A DNA stretch of 55,079 bases from an uncultured Lachnospiraceae bacterium. GTDB taxonomy: Bacteria; Bacillota; Clostridia; Lachnospirales; Lachnospiraceae. The stretch is from the NCBI GenBank assembly GCA_947625875.1, contig CANQQG010000012.1, positions 1 through 55,079 of the forward strand, in the 5' to 3' direction. Position 1 is the stretch's first letter, and every line of letters begins with the position of its first letter. The notes under the pieces are model-generated. The model was not told the origin of the DNA. It did not search any database and worked only from the letters and a program-made list of their open reading frames with translations. The position numbers were made by a program, and so were the translations under genes. This document shows, piece by piece, positions 9,298-17,877 of the stretch.

Positions 9298-9345
9298 AAA
9301 AATAAAGCCGCCGCCTCACGGAAATCCATCCGTTAAAGCGACAGC
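9298..9345 (-). terminator. Terminator after the gerB-gerC fusion
   Basis: On the minus strand, arms at 9338-9345 and 9307-9314 pair over 8 positions (two G-U pairs) around an inner ACGGA/TCCGT hairpin. A T-rich run (9298-9306) follows. It sits 30 nt beyond the stop codon at 9375. Confidence 0.55.
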
Positions 9346-9374
9346 CCTGTTCTTTTTATTTCTTTTCCACCGTT

Positions 9375-11528
9375 TTACCGCTCCATACGCACCTGCACAT
9401 CCACACGCACATCCAGCGCCGCGCGGTACCCGTCCGGATCGTTTTTATAAACCTTCCACAGCTCTGGCGCGCACATCGGCAGATACCGGTAGCTGTCCGA
9501 AAGATCCGCCTGATATTCCCTCCGCACCTGCGCCCACGCAGTTTCCAGCTGCCTCTGCACTTCTTTTTGGATCTCCTGCTTCCTGCCGGCTCCTGTAATA
9601 TAATCTGCATCTGTTTTTATCAGCAGGTTTTGCAGCACCTGATCTCCGTCCGCAGAAAACGAGCGTTGGCACGATAGATTTCCAAGCCGCACCTGCGCCC
9701 CGCCGTCCAGCTGCAGATCCAGTTCCTTTAATTGCCCCTGCATCAGAAAATAGCTCATGGCAGTTTCCACAGATATGACACCCGCCGTCTCATAATCTTC
9801 CATGACATAATATGCGCAGACAACGGGAAGCCCGTTTTTTGCTTCCAGCACTGGGATTAACAAAACCTGATCCTGATTTTCCGCCTCATTTAAAAGCGTC
9901 CCCAGCGTAATAACAGCCGTATCCGCTATATCCTGCTCATTTTCCGTCATCTGCTCCAGATAACTGCCAAGCGGCGTCTCCAGCTCTTCATTCAGCTCCG
10001 CAAGCTCCTGCAGCCCCTGCCTGGTCAGATACAAAAGCGTGTTTCTCGCAAATTTACCGTCTTTGCGCACGTATTCCAGAAAACTTTTCCGCATTTTTGC
10101 ATCTTCAAAAAAATCAAGCCCCAGAATTACCGCCTTTGTGTGCGACACGTCCAGCTGGCAGCGGTTATTTTTTTCATAAGCTTTCTGCGCCTCAAAATAC
10201 GTACCGCCCGAAGCGGCATTGACCGTCGTATTTCCGCCGCTTGCCCGCTCATTGGAAATCTCCGAAAGCTGCTGGAATAAATAAACGCTCTGGCAGCTTC
10301 CTTCCTGCTCGTCCAGCAGCAGCGCAAGCGGAAAGCTCTTATTTTCCAATTCCGCTCCGCCGCATCCGCTCAGCAGAAAAGCCATCGCCGCCACAAGCAT
10401 TCCGGTGGCGGCAAGCCGCTTCGCGCGCGCCGAACGCCACTGGCAAAGAAGCAGTGACAAAACAGGCGCCAGCAGCAAAAACGGGATCCCATACTGATAA
10501 AAAAACTCCCACAGCCCGGCCTCATACGCCCGCCTGCGCAGGACAAATCCCAGAAGGCCCGCAGTGGCGCCGGTCACAAGAATCGCCGGCGTCCCCGGCC
10601 TTACAGCCTGTTTTTTCTTTCCGTACCATGCCCTCTGCCCGATCAGCGCGCCATAGTACAAAGCGGTCGTAAGCAATGCATAGAGCGTAAAAAACCATAC
10701 GGACGCCATGACCGTATCCAGCCGCTTTAAAAAGCCGCCCGGCAGCTTCACAAGGCCCAGCATGGTTATGGCGGAATACCGTTCACCGGCAAGCGCCGGC
10801 GCGCCAAAAATGCCAAGCAGCATCAAAAACAGAATGCACAGCGCCCCGCCGGTCCAGAGCAGCGCCCGGCAGACCGCCCCGCCCGCTTTTTTCGGCTCCT
10901 TCGCATAAGGAGCCAGAAACACGAGATAGCTGACCGGCAGGAACGCCGCAAACGCCTGATAAGAGCCCGCAAATACCTCAATGGCGGACTCCCCGGCATT
11001 CCAAAACGGAAACCAGCGGACAACCTGCACCTGGCGGACGCAGAGCAAAAGCATGATGAGAAGCGGGATCAACAGCGCCCAGAATAAAAGCTCATAAATC
11101 CGCGCCCGCGCCTCTACCCCGGCCGCCGCCCCGTAAACGCCTAATAATAAAAGCAGGAAAAATACAAGCAGGCTGCTCTCCCCTTCCAAAAGGGTTTCGC
11201 ACATCAGGTCTGTCAAAAGCAGCGCGGTATAAATGCATACGCCGATACTGATCGCCGCATAGACCGCATAAAACACTCTTGCTAAAAATGCGCCCCATAC
11301 CCGCTGTAAAAACAAAAAATAATCGCCCTGCATCCGGCGGATGCACAATTCCAGGATCCAAAGGTAGCCAATGCCCGCGGCGGCGGCCAGCAAAATTCCC
11401 CATACGCCCGCGCTTCCCGCAGTCTGCGCAAGCTTTGCCGGCAGCAGCAGGGAACTGATCCCGAACAGGTCAAACAGCATCAGGCGTTTTATCTGGCGTA
11501 ACGATATTTTATCATTATCCGAAAACAA
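9375..11528 (-). CDS. Germinant receptor GerB-GerC fusion protein
   Basis: This 717-aa protein joins two subunits normally encoded separately. Residues 1-~365 are a GerAB-type spore germination permease with about ten hydrophobic helices, an N-terminal cytosolic ISLRQIKRLMLFD motif and the SYLVFLAPY segment. A last helix runs into a lipobox-like LLSGCGG (Cys389), after which residues ~390-717 follow the Ger(x)C lipoprotein family to the C-terminal helical DYITGAGRKQEIQKEV region. No stop codon or ribosome site separates the halves, although an internal Met (MLVAAMAFLLSGC) could in principle start a free lipoprotein. The start is TTG at 11528, 2 nt after the gerA stop codon. The role is inner-membrane sensing of germinants in spores. 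Confidence 0.88.
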   Translation of the reverse strand: MFSDNDKISLRQIKRLMLFDLFGISSLLLPAKLAQTAGSAGVWGILLAAAAGIGYLWILELCIRRMQGDYFLFLQRVWGAFLARVFYAVYAAISIGVCIYTALLLTDLMCETLLEGESSLLVFFLLLLLGVYGAAAGVEARARIYELLFWALLIPLLIMLLLCVRQVQVVRWFPFWNAGESAIEVFAGSYQAFAAFLPVSYLVFLAPYAKEPKKAGGAVCRALLWTGGALCILFLMLLGIFGAPALAGERYSAITMLGLVKLPGGFLKRLDTVMASVWFFTLYALLTTALYYGALIGQRAWYGKKKQAVRPGTPAILVTGATAGLLGFVLRRRAYEAGLWEFFYQYGIPFLLLAPVLSLLLCQWRSARAKRLAATGMLVAAMAFLLSGCGGAELENKSFPLALLLDEQEGSCQSVYLFQQLSEISNERASGGNTTVNAASGGTYFEAQKAYEKNNRCQLDVSHTKAVILGLDFFEDAKMRKSFLEYVRKDGKFARNTLLYLTRQGLQELAELNEELETPLGSYLEQMTENEQDIADTAVITLGTLLNEAENQDQVLLIPVLEAKNGLPVVCAYYVMEDYETAGVISVETAMSYFLMQGQLKELDLQLDGGAQVRLGNLSCQRSFSADGDQVLQNLLIKTDADYITGAGRKQEIQKEVQRQLETAWAQVRREYQADLSDSYRYLPMCAPELWKVYKNDPDGYRAALDVRVDVQVRMER

Positions 11529-11530
11529 AA

Positions 11531-13132
11531 TTACCGTTCCTTCCCTTTATACTTCTTATTCCCAAACTGCAGACGGAGCCGCCTGCCGCGCCTTGCGTAC
11601 ACCGGCCGCCGATCCATGCCCGCGATCGGATAACGTATGACGCTGTCACGCTCATCCCGGTAACCGTTTAAGTCAGCCGCCACAAACGGCATCAGATACG
11701 GTATGCCAAAGCTTTTCAGCCTGGATAAATGAATCAGAATACTGAGGCCGGACGCCAAAAATCCGAACAGCCCAAGCCATGCCGCGCATGCGATCATATA
11801 AAATTTCAAAAGCCGGAACGCCGTCGCCAGTTCTTCATTCGGGATCGCAAACGAGCTGAGCGCCGTAAACGCGACCACGATCACAACGATCGGGCTGACC
11901 AGATTCGCCTCCACTGCCGCCTGACCGATGATCAATCCGCCCACAATCCCGATCGTATTTCCCATCGCGCCGGGCAGCCGCACGCCCGCTTCCCGCAGCA
12001 GCTCAAACGACAATTCCATCAGCAGCACCTCAACGACCGCCGGAAACGGCACGCCCTGTCTCGCCGCCTCAAACGACAGCAGCAGCGACGTCGGAAGTAT
12101 CTGGGAATGGAAATTCGTAACCGCCAGATAAAACGCCGGAAACGAGAGCGCAAAAAAAGCAGCCATATAACGGATCACACGCTCCAGGCTTGCGATCTCA
12201 AAACGGTTATAATAATCATCGCTCGTCTTTAACAGCGAATTATAATCCGTTGGCAATATCAGCGCCGTCGGCGAATTGTCGCAGAGCATGACGACTCTGC
12301 CCTCCAGAATCGCAAGCGCCGCCCGGTCAGGACGCTGCGTCGTCTGAAACTGCGGAAACGGCGAATACCATTCTTCTTCCGTCAGCTGCTCGATCACGCC
12401 GCTGTCCATCACGCCGTCTATCGTAAAGCCCTCAAGCCTTTTTTCAATTTCCTGCAAAAGGCTCGGATAAACCAGATCCTCCAAATAAACCAGATCCACA
12501 ATCGTATGCGAATATACGCCCGCCTTTACTTCTTTGACGCGTATTTTTGCAGACCGGATCCGCTTCCGCAGCAAGGCGGTATTCACCTTCACCGAATCCG
12601 CAAAGCCTTCCTGCGAACCGCGGATCACCTTTTCCGATTCCGGCTTCGTCACGCCCAGGTTCGGATAGCCTTTATCCGGTATCTTTAACGCGCCTGCAAA
12701 CCCGTCCACAAACAAAACGACGTCCCCGGTCAGCAGGCCAAACTGCGCCGCGTCCTCCAGATTGGAAAACGGCGTCACATCACATAAACCCTGCCCGTTT
12801 TTTGCCAGGTTTTCATAAATCTGCTCCGCCGTCAATTCCGACAAATCGTTTAACAGCCTTCCGATCAGCGAATTTTCAAATACTAACGAACCCGCTGTGA
12901 TCTCGATGTATACCGCCATACAGCGCACATCCTTATTGCAGCCAAGCATCATTTCCCGCATCTTGATATCCGCGCAGTCCGCAAACATCCGCTGAAATTC
13001 CCTGATATTCTCGTCCAAATGGAACGACACCGGATGCACATGCTCCGCCGTCGTAAGCTTTTCCATCCGATTTACCTGCGCCGTCCGATATTTTTCTTTT
13101 CCCATAAATTCACGCCCGCTCTGTCTTATCAT
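11531..13132 (-). CDS. gerA: Spore germination protein GerA family (receptor A subunit)
   Basis: The 533-aa protein is a GerAA-type subunit of a nutrient germinant receptor. It has a soluble N-terminal domain (~1-270) with GSLVFENSLIGRLL, a VRGSQEGF-like variant (VIRGSQEGFADSVKVN), IRSAKIRVKEVKAG and VMLCDNSPTALILP, followed by a membrane domain with about five helices including the PFPAVVEVLLMELSFELLREAG stretch, read in two overlapping parts, and IGQAAVEANLVSPI. It is the first gene of a two-gene receptor operon with the GerB-GerC fusion. The family assembles GerA-B-C complexes in the spore inner membrane. The ATG at 13132 was kept as the start; an ATG nine codons further on is an alternative. 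Confidence 0.95.
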   Translation of the reverse strand: MIRQSGREFMGKEKYRTAQVNRMEKLTTAEHVHPVSFHLDENIREFQRMFADCADIKMREMMLGCNKDVRCMAVYIEITAGSLVFENSLIGRLLNDLSELTAEQIYENLAKNGQGLCDVTPFSNLEDAAQFGLLTGDVVLFVDGFAGALKIPDKGYPNLGVTKPESEKVIRGSQEGFADSVKVNTALLRKRIRSAKIRVKEVKAGVYSHTIVDLVYLEDLVYPSLLQEIEKRLEGFTIDGVMDSGVIEQLTEEEWYSPFPQFQTTQRPDRAALAILEGRVVMLCDNSPTALILPTDYNSLLKTSDDYYNRFEIASLERVIRYMAAFFALSFPAFYLAVTNFHSQILPTSLLLSFEAARQGVPFPAVVEVLLMELSFELLREAGVRLPGAMGNTIGIVGGLIIGQAAVEANLVSPIVVIVVAFTALSSFAIPNEELATAFRLLKFYMIACAAWLGLFGFLASGLSILIHLSRLKSFGIPYLMPFVAADLNGYRDERDSVIRYPIAGMDRRPVYARRGRRLRLQFGNKKYKGKER

Positions 13133-13197
13133 CTTTTCCCCGCTATTATCTGCGCTCCGGAAAAAAATATACGCGGAAACTATGGAAAAGCTGATTT

Positions 13198-13884
13198 TTA
13201 AGAAGACGCCGGTTCCTGTTCGCGGATGATATTTTTTACCGCCTCCGCCTGATTGCGGATATGCTTTTTCGTCATCTCCGCCGCCAGCTGTTTATTTCTG
13301 TCTTTCAATGCCGTCACAATTTCTTCATGCTCCTTCACGAGCATTGGATAATTTTCCTTCTCTTTTAAATACTCTACCCGGTAGCGGTAAATCTGTTCGC
13401 TTAAATTGCTTAATATATTGACCAGTTTCGGATTGTCTGTCGCCTGATAAATCACGTCATGAAATTCCACATCTGTCTGCACAACTTTTTTTAAATTGCC
13501 CGTCTGAATCGAATTTTCAAAATTCTTCATTGCAAGCGTTAAATTCACAAGCTGTTTTTCTGTCATCTTATCACAGGCGATCTGTACCGCAAGCTCATCC
13601 AGCGCTTCCCGTATCTGCAGAACATCCTCCATGTCTTTTTCGGTCATGCGCGCCACTTCCGCGCCTTTTCTCGGAATCGTCACAGCAAGCCCTTCCAGCT
13701 CCAGCATACGGATCGCTTCGCGGATCGGCGTGCGGCTGACCCCCAGCTTGGAGGCGAGCTGCAACTCCATCAGCCGTTCCCCCGGCTTTAATTCCCCTTT
13801 TAATATCGCTTCCCGCAGAGTCTGGAACACCACATCCCGCAGCGGCAGATAAGCATTCATATTCAACTTTAAATCTTCTGACAT
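13198..13884 (-). CDS. FadR-subfamily GntR transcriptional regulator
   Basis: This 228-aa protein has an N-terminal winged helix-turn-helix (residues ~15-80: AILKGELKPGERLMELQLA, SKLGVSRTPIREAIRMLELEG) and a C-terminal all-helical FCD ligand-binding domain, with the metal-site-like residues in TDVEFHDVIYQ and KEHEEIVTAL. Such proteins are usually ligand-released repressors of catabolic genes. It lies 21 nt downstream of ispE on the same strand, so the two are probably co-transcribed. No obvious target operon adjoins it and its ligand cannot be read from the sequence. Confidence 0.92.
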   Translation of the reverse strand: MSEDLKLNMNAYLPLRDVVFQTLREAILKGELKPGERLMELQLASKLGVSRTPIREAIRMLELEGLAVTIPRKGAEVARMTEKDMEDVLQIREALDELAVQIACDKMTEKQLVNLTLAMKNFENSIQTGNLKKVVQTDVEFHDVIYQATDNPKLVNILSNLSEQIYRYRVEYLKEKENYPMLVKEHEEIVTALKDRNKQLAAEMTKKHIRNQAEAVKNIIREQEPASS

Positions 13885-13905
13885 GCCAACACCCTGTCCC
13901 TTAAT

Positions 13906-14772
13906 CTATACATTAAAAACCGTCGTAACAAAAATCTGCCTCGCCAGCCCGCTGAGCCGCAGCTGCCCCGCCGCCCGTTTTGCCGTTTCCCTGTCCTCAA
14001 ACAGCCCGAATACGGTCGGCCCGCTGCCGCTCATCATGGCATTCAGCGCGCCATGCTTTATCATCAGCTCTTTAATCTGCCGGATAACCGGATATTCCTT
14101 TACCGTCACTTCTTCTAAGATATTTCCCATATGGGCGGCAATCCGCTTCAGGTCATGCGCTTCTATATCCGCCGAGAGCCTGTCAATATCCGGATGCCTG
14201 ACGTCCTCCCGCAGCTGCAGATTTTCGTATACCCACTTTGTAGAAACGCTCACGCCCGGCTTTGCGATCAATACCGGACACCGCGGCATCGCGGGGAGCT
14301 TTGTGAGCCGCTCCCCGATCCCTTCCGCCAGCGCAGTCCCGCGCATCAGGCAGTACGGCACATCCGCTCCGAGCTTCAATCCATAATCCGCAAGCTGCCC
14401 GCCGGAAAGCCGCAGGTCAAAAATGCGGTTCATGCCATACAGCACAGCCGCGGCGTCCGCGCTTCCCCCCGCCATGCCCGCCGCGATCGGGATGCATTTC
14501 TTAATATCAATATGAATCCCGTCAGTGATGCCATACTGATCCATCAAAAGCTTTGCCGCCCGATAAGCAAGATTATGCTCATCCGTTGGCAGGAAACGCA
14601 TATTTACCGTAAGCTTAATGCCCTTTTTTTTCATCCGCGCCATCTGTATGCTGTCAAATAAATGTACCGTCTGCATGATCATCCGCACCAGATGGTAGCC
14701 GTCCTCCCGGCAGCCCGTCACATCCAGGCCGATATTGATCTTTGCAAGCGCTTTCAGCCTTATATCGTCCAT
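13906..14772 (-). CDS. ispE: 4-(cytidine 5'-diphospho)-2-C-methyl-D-erythritol kinase
   Basis: The 288-aa GHMP kinase phosphorylates CDP-methylerythritol in the MEP isoprenoid pathway. It begins with LKALAKINIGLDVTGCREDG and YHLVRMIMQTV, carries the ATP-binding loop IPIAAGMAGGSADAAAVL (the expected PxxAGxGGGSSDAA pattern with minor changes), GADVPYCLMRG, and the C-terminal MSGSGPTVFGLF motif. The ATG has a GGAGG site and a good promoter lies upstream. Length is typical. Confidence 0.97.
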   Translation of the reverse strand: MDDIRLKALAKINIGLDVTGCREDGYHLVRMIMQTVHLFDSIQMARMKKKGIKLTVNMRFLPTDEHNLAYRAAKLLMDQYGITDGIHIDIKKCIPIAAGMAGGSADAAAVLYGMNRIFDLRLSGGQLADYGLKLGADVPYCLMRGTALAEGIGERLTKLPAMPRCPVLIAKPGVSVSTKWVYENLQLREDVRHPDIDRLSADIEAHDLKRIAAHMGNILEEVTVKEYPVIRQIKELMIKHGALNAMMSGSGPTVFGLFEDRETAKRAAGQLRLSGLARQIFVTTVFNV

Positions 14773-14814
14773 GACTTTTCCTCCATGGTTATATGTATTC
14801 TGTATACAATTTTC

Positions 14815-14843
14815 ATGTTATCATGCTGGAAAAAAAAGGTCAA
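14815..14843 (-). promoter_or_regulatory. Predicted promoter of ispE-gntR
   Basis: On the minus strand TTGACC (14838-14843) and TAACAT (14815-14820) are 17 nt apart, with a TG one base before the -10 box, about 43 nt before the ispE ATG. Confidence 0.65.
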
Positions 14844-14946
14844 TACAAGAAATGCTTTTCATTTCCTGTTTTATCTGCTATATTTGTAAGGTAACAATAT
14901 TATGTCCCCATATTGTTTCCATACTTACAAAAAATGAGGTGTTAGA

Positions 14947-16224
14947 TTGAATCCAAGTGACATAATCCAGTTAATCATTTTATTTATCTTACTATTTTTG
15001 TCCGCATTCTTTTCCTCCGCGGAAACTGCGCTCACAACCGCAAACCATATCCGCATGATGACGCTTGCCGATGAAGGGAATAAAAAAGCCGCGCGCGTCC
15101 TGAAAATAACCGATGATTCCGGCAAAATGCTCAGCGCCATCCTGATCGGCAACAACATTGTAAACCTGTCCGCATCCAGCCTTACGACCAGCCTTGCCAT
15201 AAAAGCTTTTGGCAGCGTTGCAGCCGGCGTTGCGACAGGCATACTCACCATACTGATCCTGATCTTCGGCGAGATTTCCCCGAAAACACTGGCCACCATC
15301 CACGCGGACAAGATCGCCATGGCATACTCGGGCATTATCAGCGCGCTTATGAAAATACTGACTCCCGTTATCTTTATCATCAACAGGCTTTCTCATGCAT
15401 TTTTACACCTGCTCGGCGTTGATTCTGACAAAAACCGGCATCTGATGACAGAGGAAGAATTAAAAACGATCGTGGACGTCAGCCATGAGAGCGGCATTAT
15501 CGAAACCGGAGAACGCGAAATGATCCATAATGTATTCGATTTTTCGGATGCGCAGGCAAAAGAGATCATGATCCCGCGCATTGATATGACGTTTGCCAAT
15601 ATCAACAGCACTTATCAGGAAATCCTCGACATCTACCGCGAAAACCATTACACACGCATTCCGGTTTACGAAAATACCACCGATAATGTCATCGGCATTG
15701 TAAATATGAAAGATCTCCTGCTTTTTGAGGATATCAGCCATTTTGCCATTCGCAATATTATGCGGAAGCCTTATTTTACTTATGAAAAGAAAAATATCGC
15801 CGAACTGTTCCTTGAAATGCAGAAAAATTCGATTAACCTTGTCATCGTGCTTGATGAATACGGCATTACGGCAGGCATGATCTCCATGGAAGATTTACTG
15901 GAGGAAATCGTCGGCGAGATACATGACGAATACGACTATAATGAAACAGAAATGCTCACAAAAATTTCCGATACGGAATACCTTGCGGCCGGTTCCATGA
16001 ATCTGGACGATTTAAATGAAGAACTGCATATTCATCTGAAAAGCGACGACTACGACTCCATTGGCGGTTATTTTATCGGCATCTGCGACCATCTGCCGCA
16101 GGAAGGCGAACAGATCACGACCGGCGAAGGCGTTCTGCTGACGGTCACTGCCGTTCATAAAAACAGGATTGAGAGAATACGGATCACCCTTCCGGAATCT
16201 GTTTCACAATCCGGGCGCCGCTGA
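14947..16224 (+). CDS. CNNM/CorC-type membrane protein with CBS domains
   Basis: The 425-aa protein belongs to the hemolysin-C-like/CNNM family implicated in Mg2+ or Co2+ transport. Residues 1-~180 are the DUF21 transmembrane module (hydrophobic start, FFSSAETALTTAN, ILIFGEISPKTLA). A paired CBS module (~200-325) contains MIPRIDMTFANINS and RIPVYENTTDNVIGIVNMKDL, and a C-terminal CorC/HlyC transporter-associated domain contains LLEEIVGEIHDEYD. It begins with TTG at 14947, supported by a GAGGTG site 5 nt upstream. Its last 41 nt overlap the 3' end of a convergent gene. Confidence 0.92.
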   Translation: MNPSDIIQLIILFILLFLSAFFSSAETALTTANHIRMMTLADEGNKKAARVLKITDDSGKMLSAILIGNNIVNLSASSLTTSLAIKAFGSVAAGVATGILTILILIFGEISPKTLATIHADKIAMAYSGIISALMKILTPVIFIINRLSHAFLHLLGVDSDKNRHLMTEEELKTIVDVSHESGIIETGEREMIHNVFDFSDAQAKEIMIPRIDMTFANINSTYQEILDIYRENHYTRIPVYENTTDNVIGIVNMKDLLLFEDISHFAIRNIMRKPYFTYEKKNIAELFLEMQKNSINLVIVLDEYGITAGMISMEDLLEEIVGEIHDEYDYNETEMLTKISDTEYLAAGSMNLDDLNEELHIHLKSDDYDSIGGYFIGICDHLPQEGEQITTGEGVLLTVTAVHKNRIERIRITLPESVSQSGRR

Positions 16225-16774
16225 AGGTATATCTGCGGAAGGCCATAAACGGATCCTCGCTGCTGTCCGGTTCAAACAGGGCATACAGCGAGGGGCCCGC
16301 TATCTTCTGATACCAGTCTTCCTTTTGAATATACGGGAAATAAAAAGAAAACATCTCCGCATCCGCCTGTACGCCCACCCGCTTTCCAGCATATCCGGTT
16401 ACGGCAAGCTCCATCTGCCTGCGGATTTCATCGGTCTGTTCTACGGAAAGCGCCTGATCCAAATGATAAAACCGCTTCATACGGACGCTTTCCCGCATCT
16501 TATCCCTCTGTTCCTGAGAAACAGCGTCAAACCCCAGATCCAAAAGTTCTGCAAACCGCTCATATACCCGATCCGTATCCACAACCACACGCCCGTCATC
16601 CTGTTCCAGCAAAACACTGTCCATCAGGCTGTCCTCACAGGCGCGGTCTAATATGCGCCCGTATTCTTTCTGATAAAAGAAAGCCTGCGACTGATACGCC
16701 CCCAGCAAGTCAGGCGGCAGCGCAAAACAGATAAAGACAGCGGCAAACAGAATCGCCCAATCAGTAAGCTTCAT
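16184..16774 (-). CDS. Single-helix exported protein, last gene of Tad-like operon
   Basis: No family was recognised. From the ATG at 16774 (GGAGGGG 9 nt upstream) it is 196 aa: a short N-terminal stretch, one hydrophobic helix (residues ~6-25, AILFAAVFICFALPPDLLG) and a ~170-aa extracytoplasmic domain with no cysteine-rich or repeat pattern. The size, topology and last place in an operon with a CpaF-like ATPase suggest a TadE/F- or minor-pilin-like part, but the sequence alone does not prove it. It overlaps the preceding gene by 14 nt, and its stop codon lies inside the convergent CBS-protein gene. Confidence 0.7.
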   Translation of the reverse strand: MKLTDWAILFAAVFICFALPPDLLGAYQSQAFFYQKEYGRILDRACEDSLMDSVLLEQDDGRVVVDTDRVYERFAELLDLGFDAVSQEQRDKMRESVRMKRFYHLDQALSVEQTDEIRRQMELAVTGYAGKRVGVQADAEMFSFYFPYIQKEDWYQKIAGPSLYALFEPDSSEDPFMAFRRYTFSGARIVKQIPEG

Positions 16775-17237
16775 ATTTGACAACCCCTCCATAACAGATA
16801 TTCTGCGTATCGTCCTCCTGCCATGGCAAAAGGCGCAGCCCGCCCTTTACCAGAATCGTAATGCGCAGAAAATCATTTCTCGCAAATACATAATCTTCCC
16901 CGCGTTCGAGTTTTTCCCGGATATCTTCCTCATCATAAAACGTGCTCACCTGTTCGTACGTATCTTCTTCCTGCACATATGCGAGTTCTTTTGTCTCATG
17001 CAAAAGCCGCACCTCACAGACGCCCTGCACCGGAATCAACCCCTGATAAAACTGCCGCATCATCTCCTGCGACAAAAAGCCGGTATTGCACACACTGTCC
17101 ACAAACCTTGTGCTTTCCGCCAGCAGATACATCTGCGCTGCGGTTTTCTGCCGTTCCTGCATATAAACAAGCGGCATCCCAAAAAGCGTCGCCACTGCGA
17201 TTAAAATCGCCGTAACACGTCCGAAAATATCATTCAT
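16761..17237 (-). CDS. Single-helix protein of Tad-like operon
   Basis: Unrecognised 158-aa protein. The start at 17237 was chosen because GGAG lies 7 nt upstream; it overlaps the preceding 54-aa gene by 8 nt. An N-terminal helix (residues ~7-26, TAILIAVATLFGMPLVYM) is followed by a mostly charged extracytoplasmic domain containing two cysteines (VCNTGF, GVCEVRL). This resembles the TadE/TadF architecture of pseudopilins with a short cytoplasmic N-terminus. Tight overlaps on both sides imply translational coupling with its neighbours. Confidence 0.7.
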   Translation of the reverse strand: MNDIFGRVTAILIAVATLFGMPLVYMQERQKTAAQMYLLAESTRFVDSVCNTGFLSQEMMRQFYQGLIPVQGVCEVRLLHETKELAYVQEEDTYEQVSTFYDEEDIREKLERGEDYVFARNDFLRITILVKGGLRLLPWQEDDTQNICYGGVVKYEAY

Positions 17238-17394
17238 AAGCATTCTCCACGACGACAGTATCCTGCTGCAGCTTCGCTGCAAGCGTCTCCGCCATCCGTC
17301 CCTGCTGCATAACGATGACAAACATCAGGGCAAACGCGGCGGCAGCGGCAGCAGCCGCCGCTCCCATCCCAAGTCCCTCCGCTGCATGCTCCAT
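17230..17394 (-). CDS. 54-aa alanine-rich single-helix peptide
   Basis: A small open frame with an excellent ribosome site (GGGGAGGCGGG, ~4 nt before ATG at 17394) encodes 54 aa: short acidic start, a run of nine alanines leading into a hydrophobic helix (FALMFVIVM), then an amphipathic tail. It is preserved between two operon members, its stop overlapping the next start. Size and layout recall Flp-type mini-pilins, but the typical G/E processing site with Tyr is not evident, so it may instead be a small assembly factor. Confidence 0.65.
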   Translation of the reverse strand: MEHAAEGLGMGAAAAAAAAAFALMFVIVMQQGRMAETLAAKLQQDTVVVENAYE

Positions 17395-17412
17395 TTATCC
17401 CGCCTCCCCGGA

Positions 17413-17862
17413 TCAGCATTGTGTAAAAACAAGCCCTGTGATCACGCCGTTTGTATCGCGGACGACACTGCCCGCAAACCGTCCCGTCGGATTGATATAA
17501 CTCTGTTTTGTGACGTCCTGCGCATTCTTATAGCTTGACGCAGACTTATCCCCCAGGGCGCCGTCCGATTCAGAAAAAACATATCCATAATAAACGCTGG
17601 ACTTTCCTGTCACAACCTTTATGCCCATGGTATCGTCTGAAAACTTGCGGATCACATTCACTACCTCGCTGCCGCTGACCTCCGTACCGTCATACATCGT
17701 CTTCGATGTATCCGAAAACTCCGCCTGCAGCTGGTTGATCTGCCCCGTTCCGCTCGAAGCCGTATCCCGCGCCTCCCTTGCGATATAAAACCCCAAACTG
17801 ATAATGATGCAGGTAATGATAATCCCTGCCGCGAGCATAAGCCCTTTTAAACTGTTCTCCAT
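17413..17862 (-). CDS. Pilin-like protein of Tad-like operon
   Basis: The 149-aa product has a six-residue polar leader followed by a long N-terminal helix (residues ~8-28, LMLAAGIIITCIIISLGFYI) continuing into a polar helix, then a beta-rich C-terminal domain ending FTQC. This is the overall plan of type IV pilins and pseudopilins. A KG-L junction near residue 7 could be a prepilin-peptidase site, but no peptidase is in the window and there is no Glu at +5. A second cysteine lies in the helix. A strong GGAGG site and a 15-nt gap to the TadBC-like gene suggest high expression. This is the best candidate for the major subunit. Confidence 0.65.
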   Translation of the reverse strand: MENSLKGLMLAAGIIITCIIISLGFYIAREARDTASSGTGQINQLQAEFSDTSKTMYDGTEVSGSEVVNVIRKFSDDTMGIKVVTGKSSVYYGYVFSESDGALGDKSASSYKNAQDVTKQSYINPTGRFAGSVVRDTNGVITGLVFTQC

Positions 17863-17877
17863 AAAAATTAATCCTCC

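Noticed and set aside
17230-17419. A cysteine- and glycine-rich 61-aa frame on the minus strand
   Set aside because: It is the out-of-frame reading of the 54-aa Ala-rich gene; only the latter has a ribosome site and a sensible composition.
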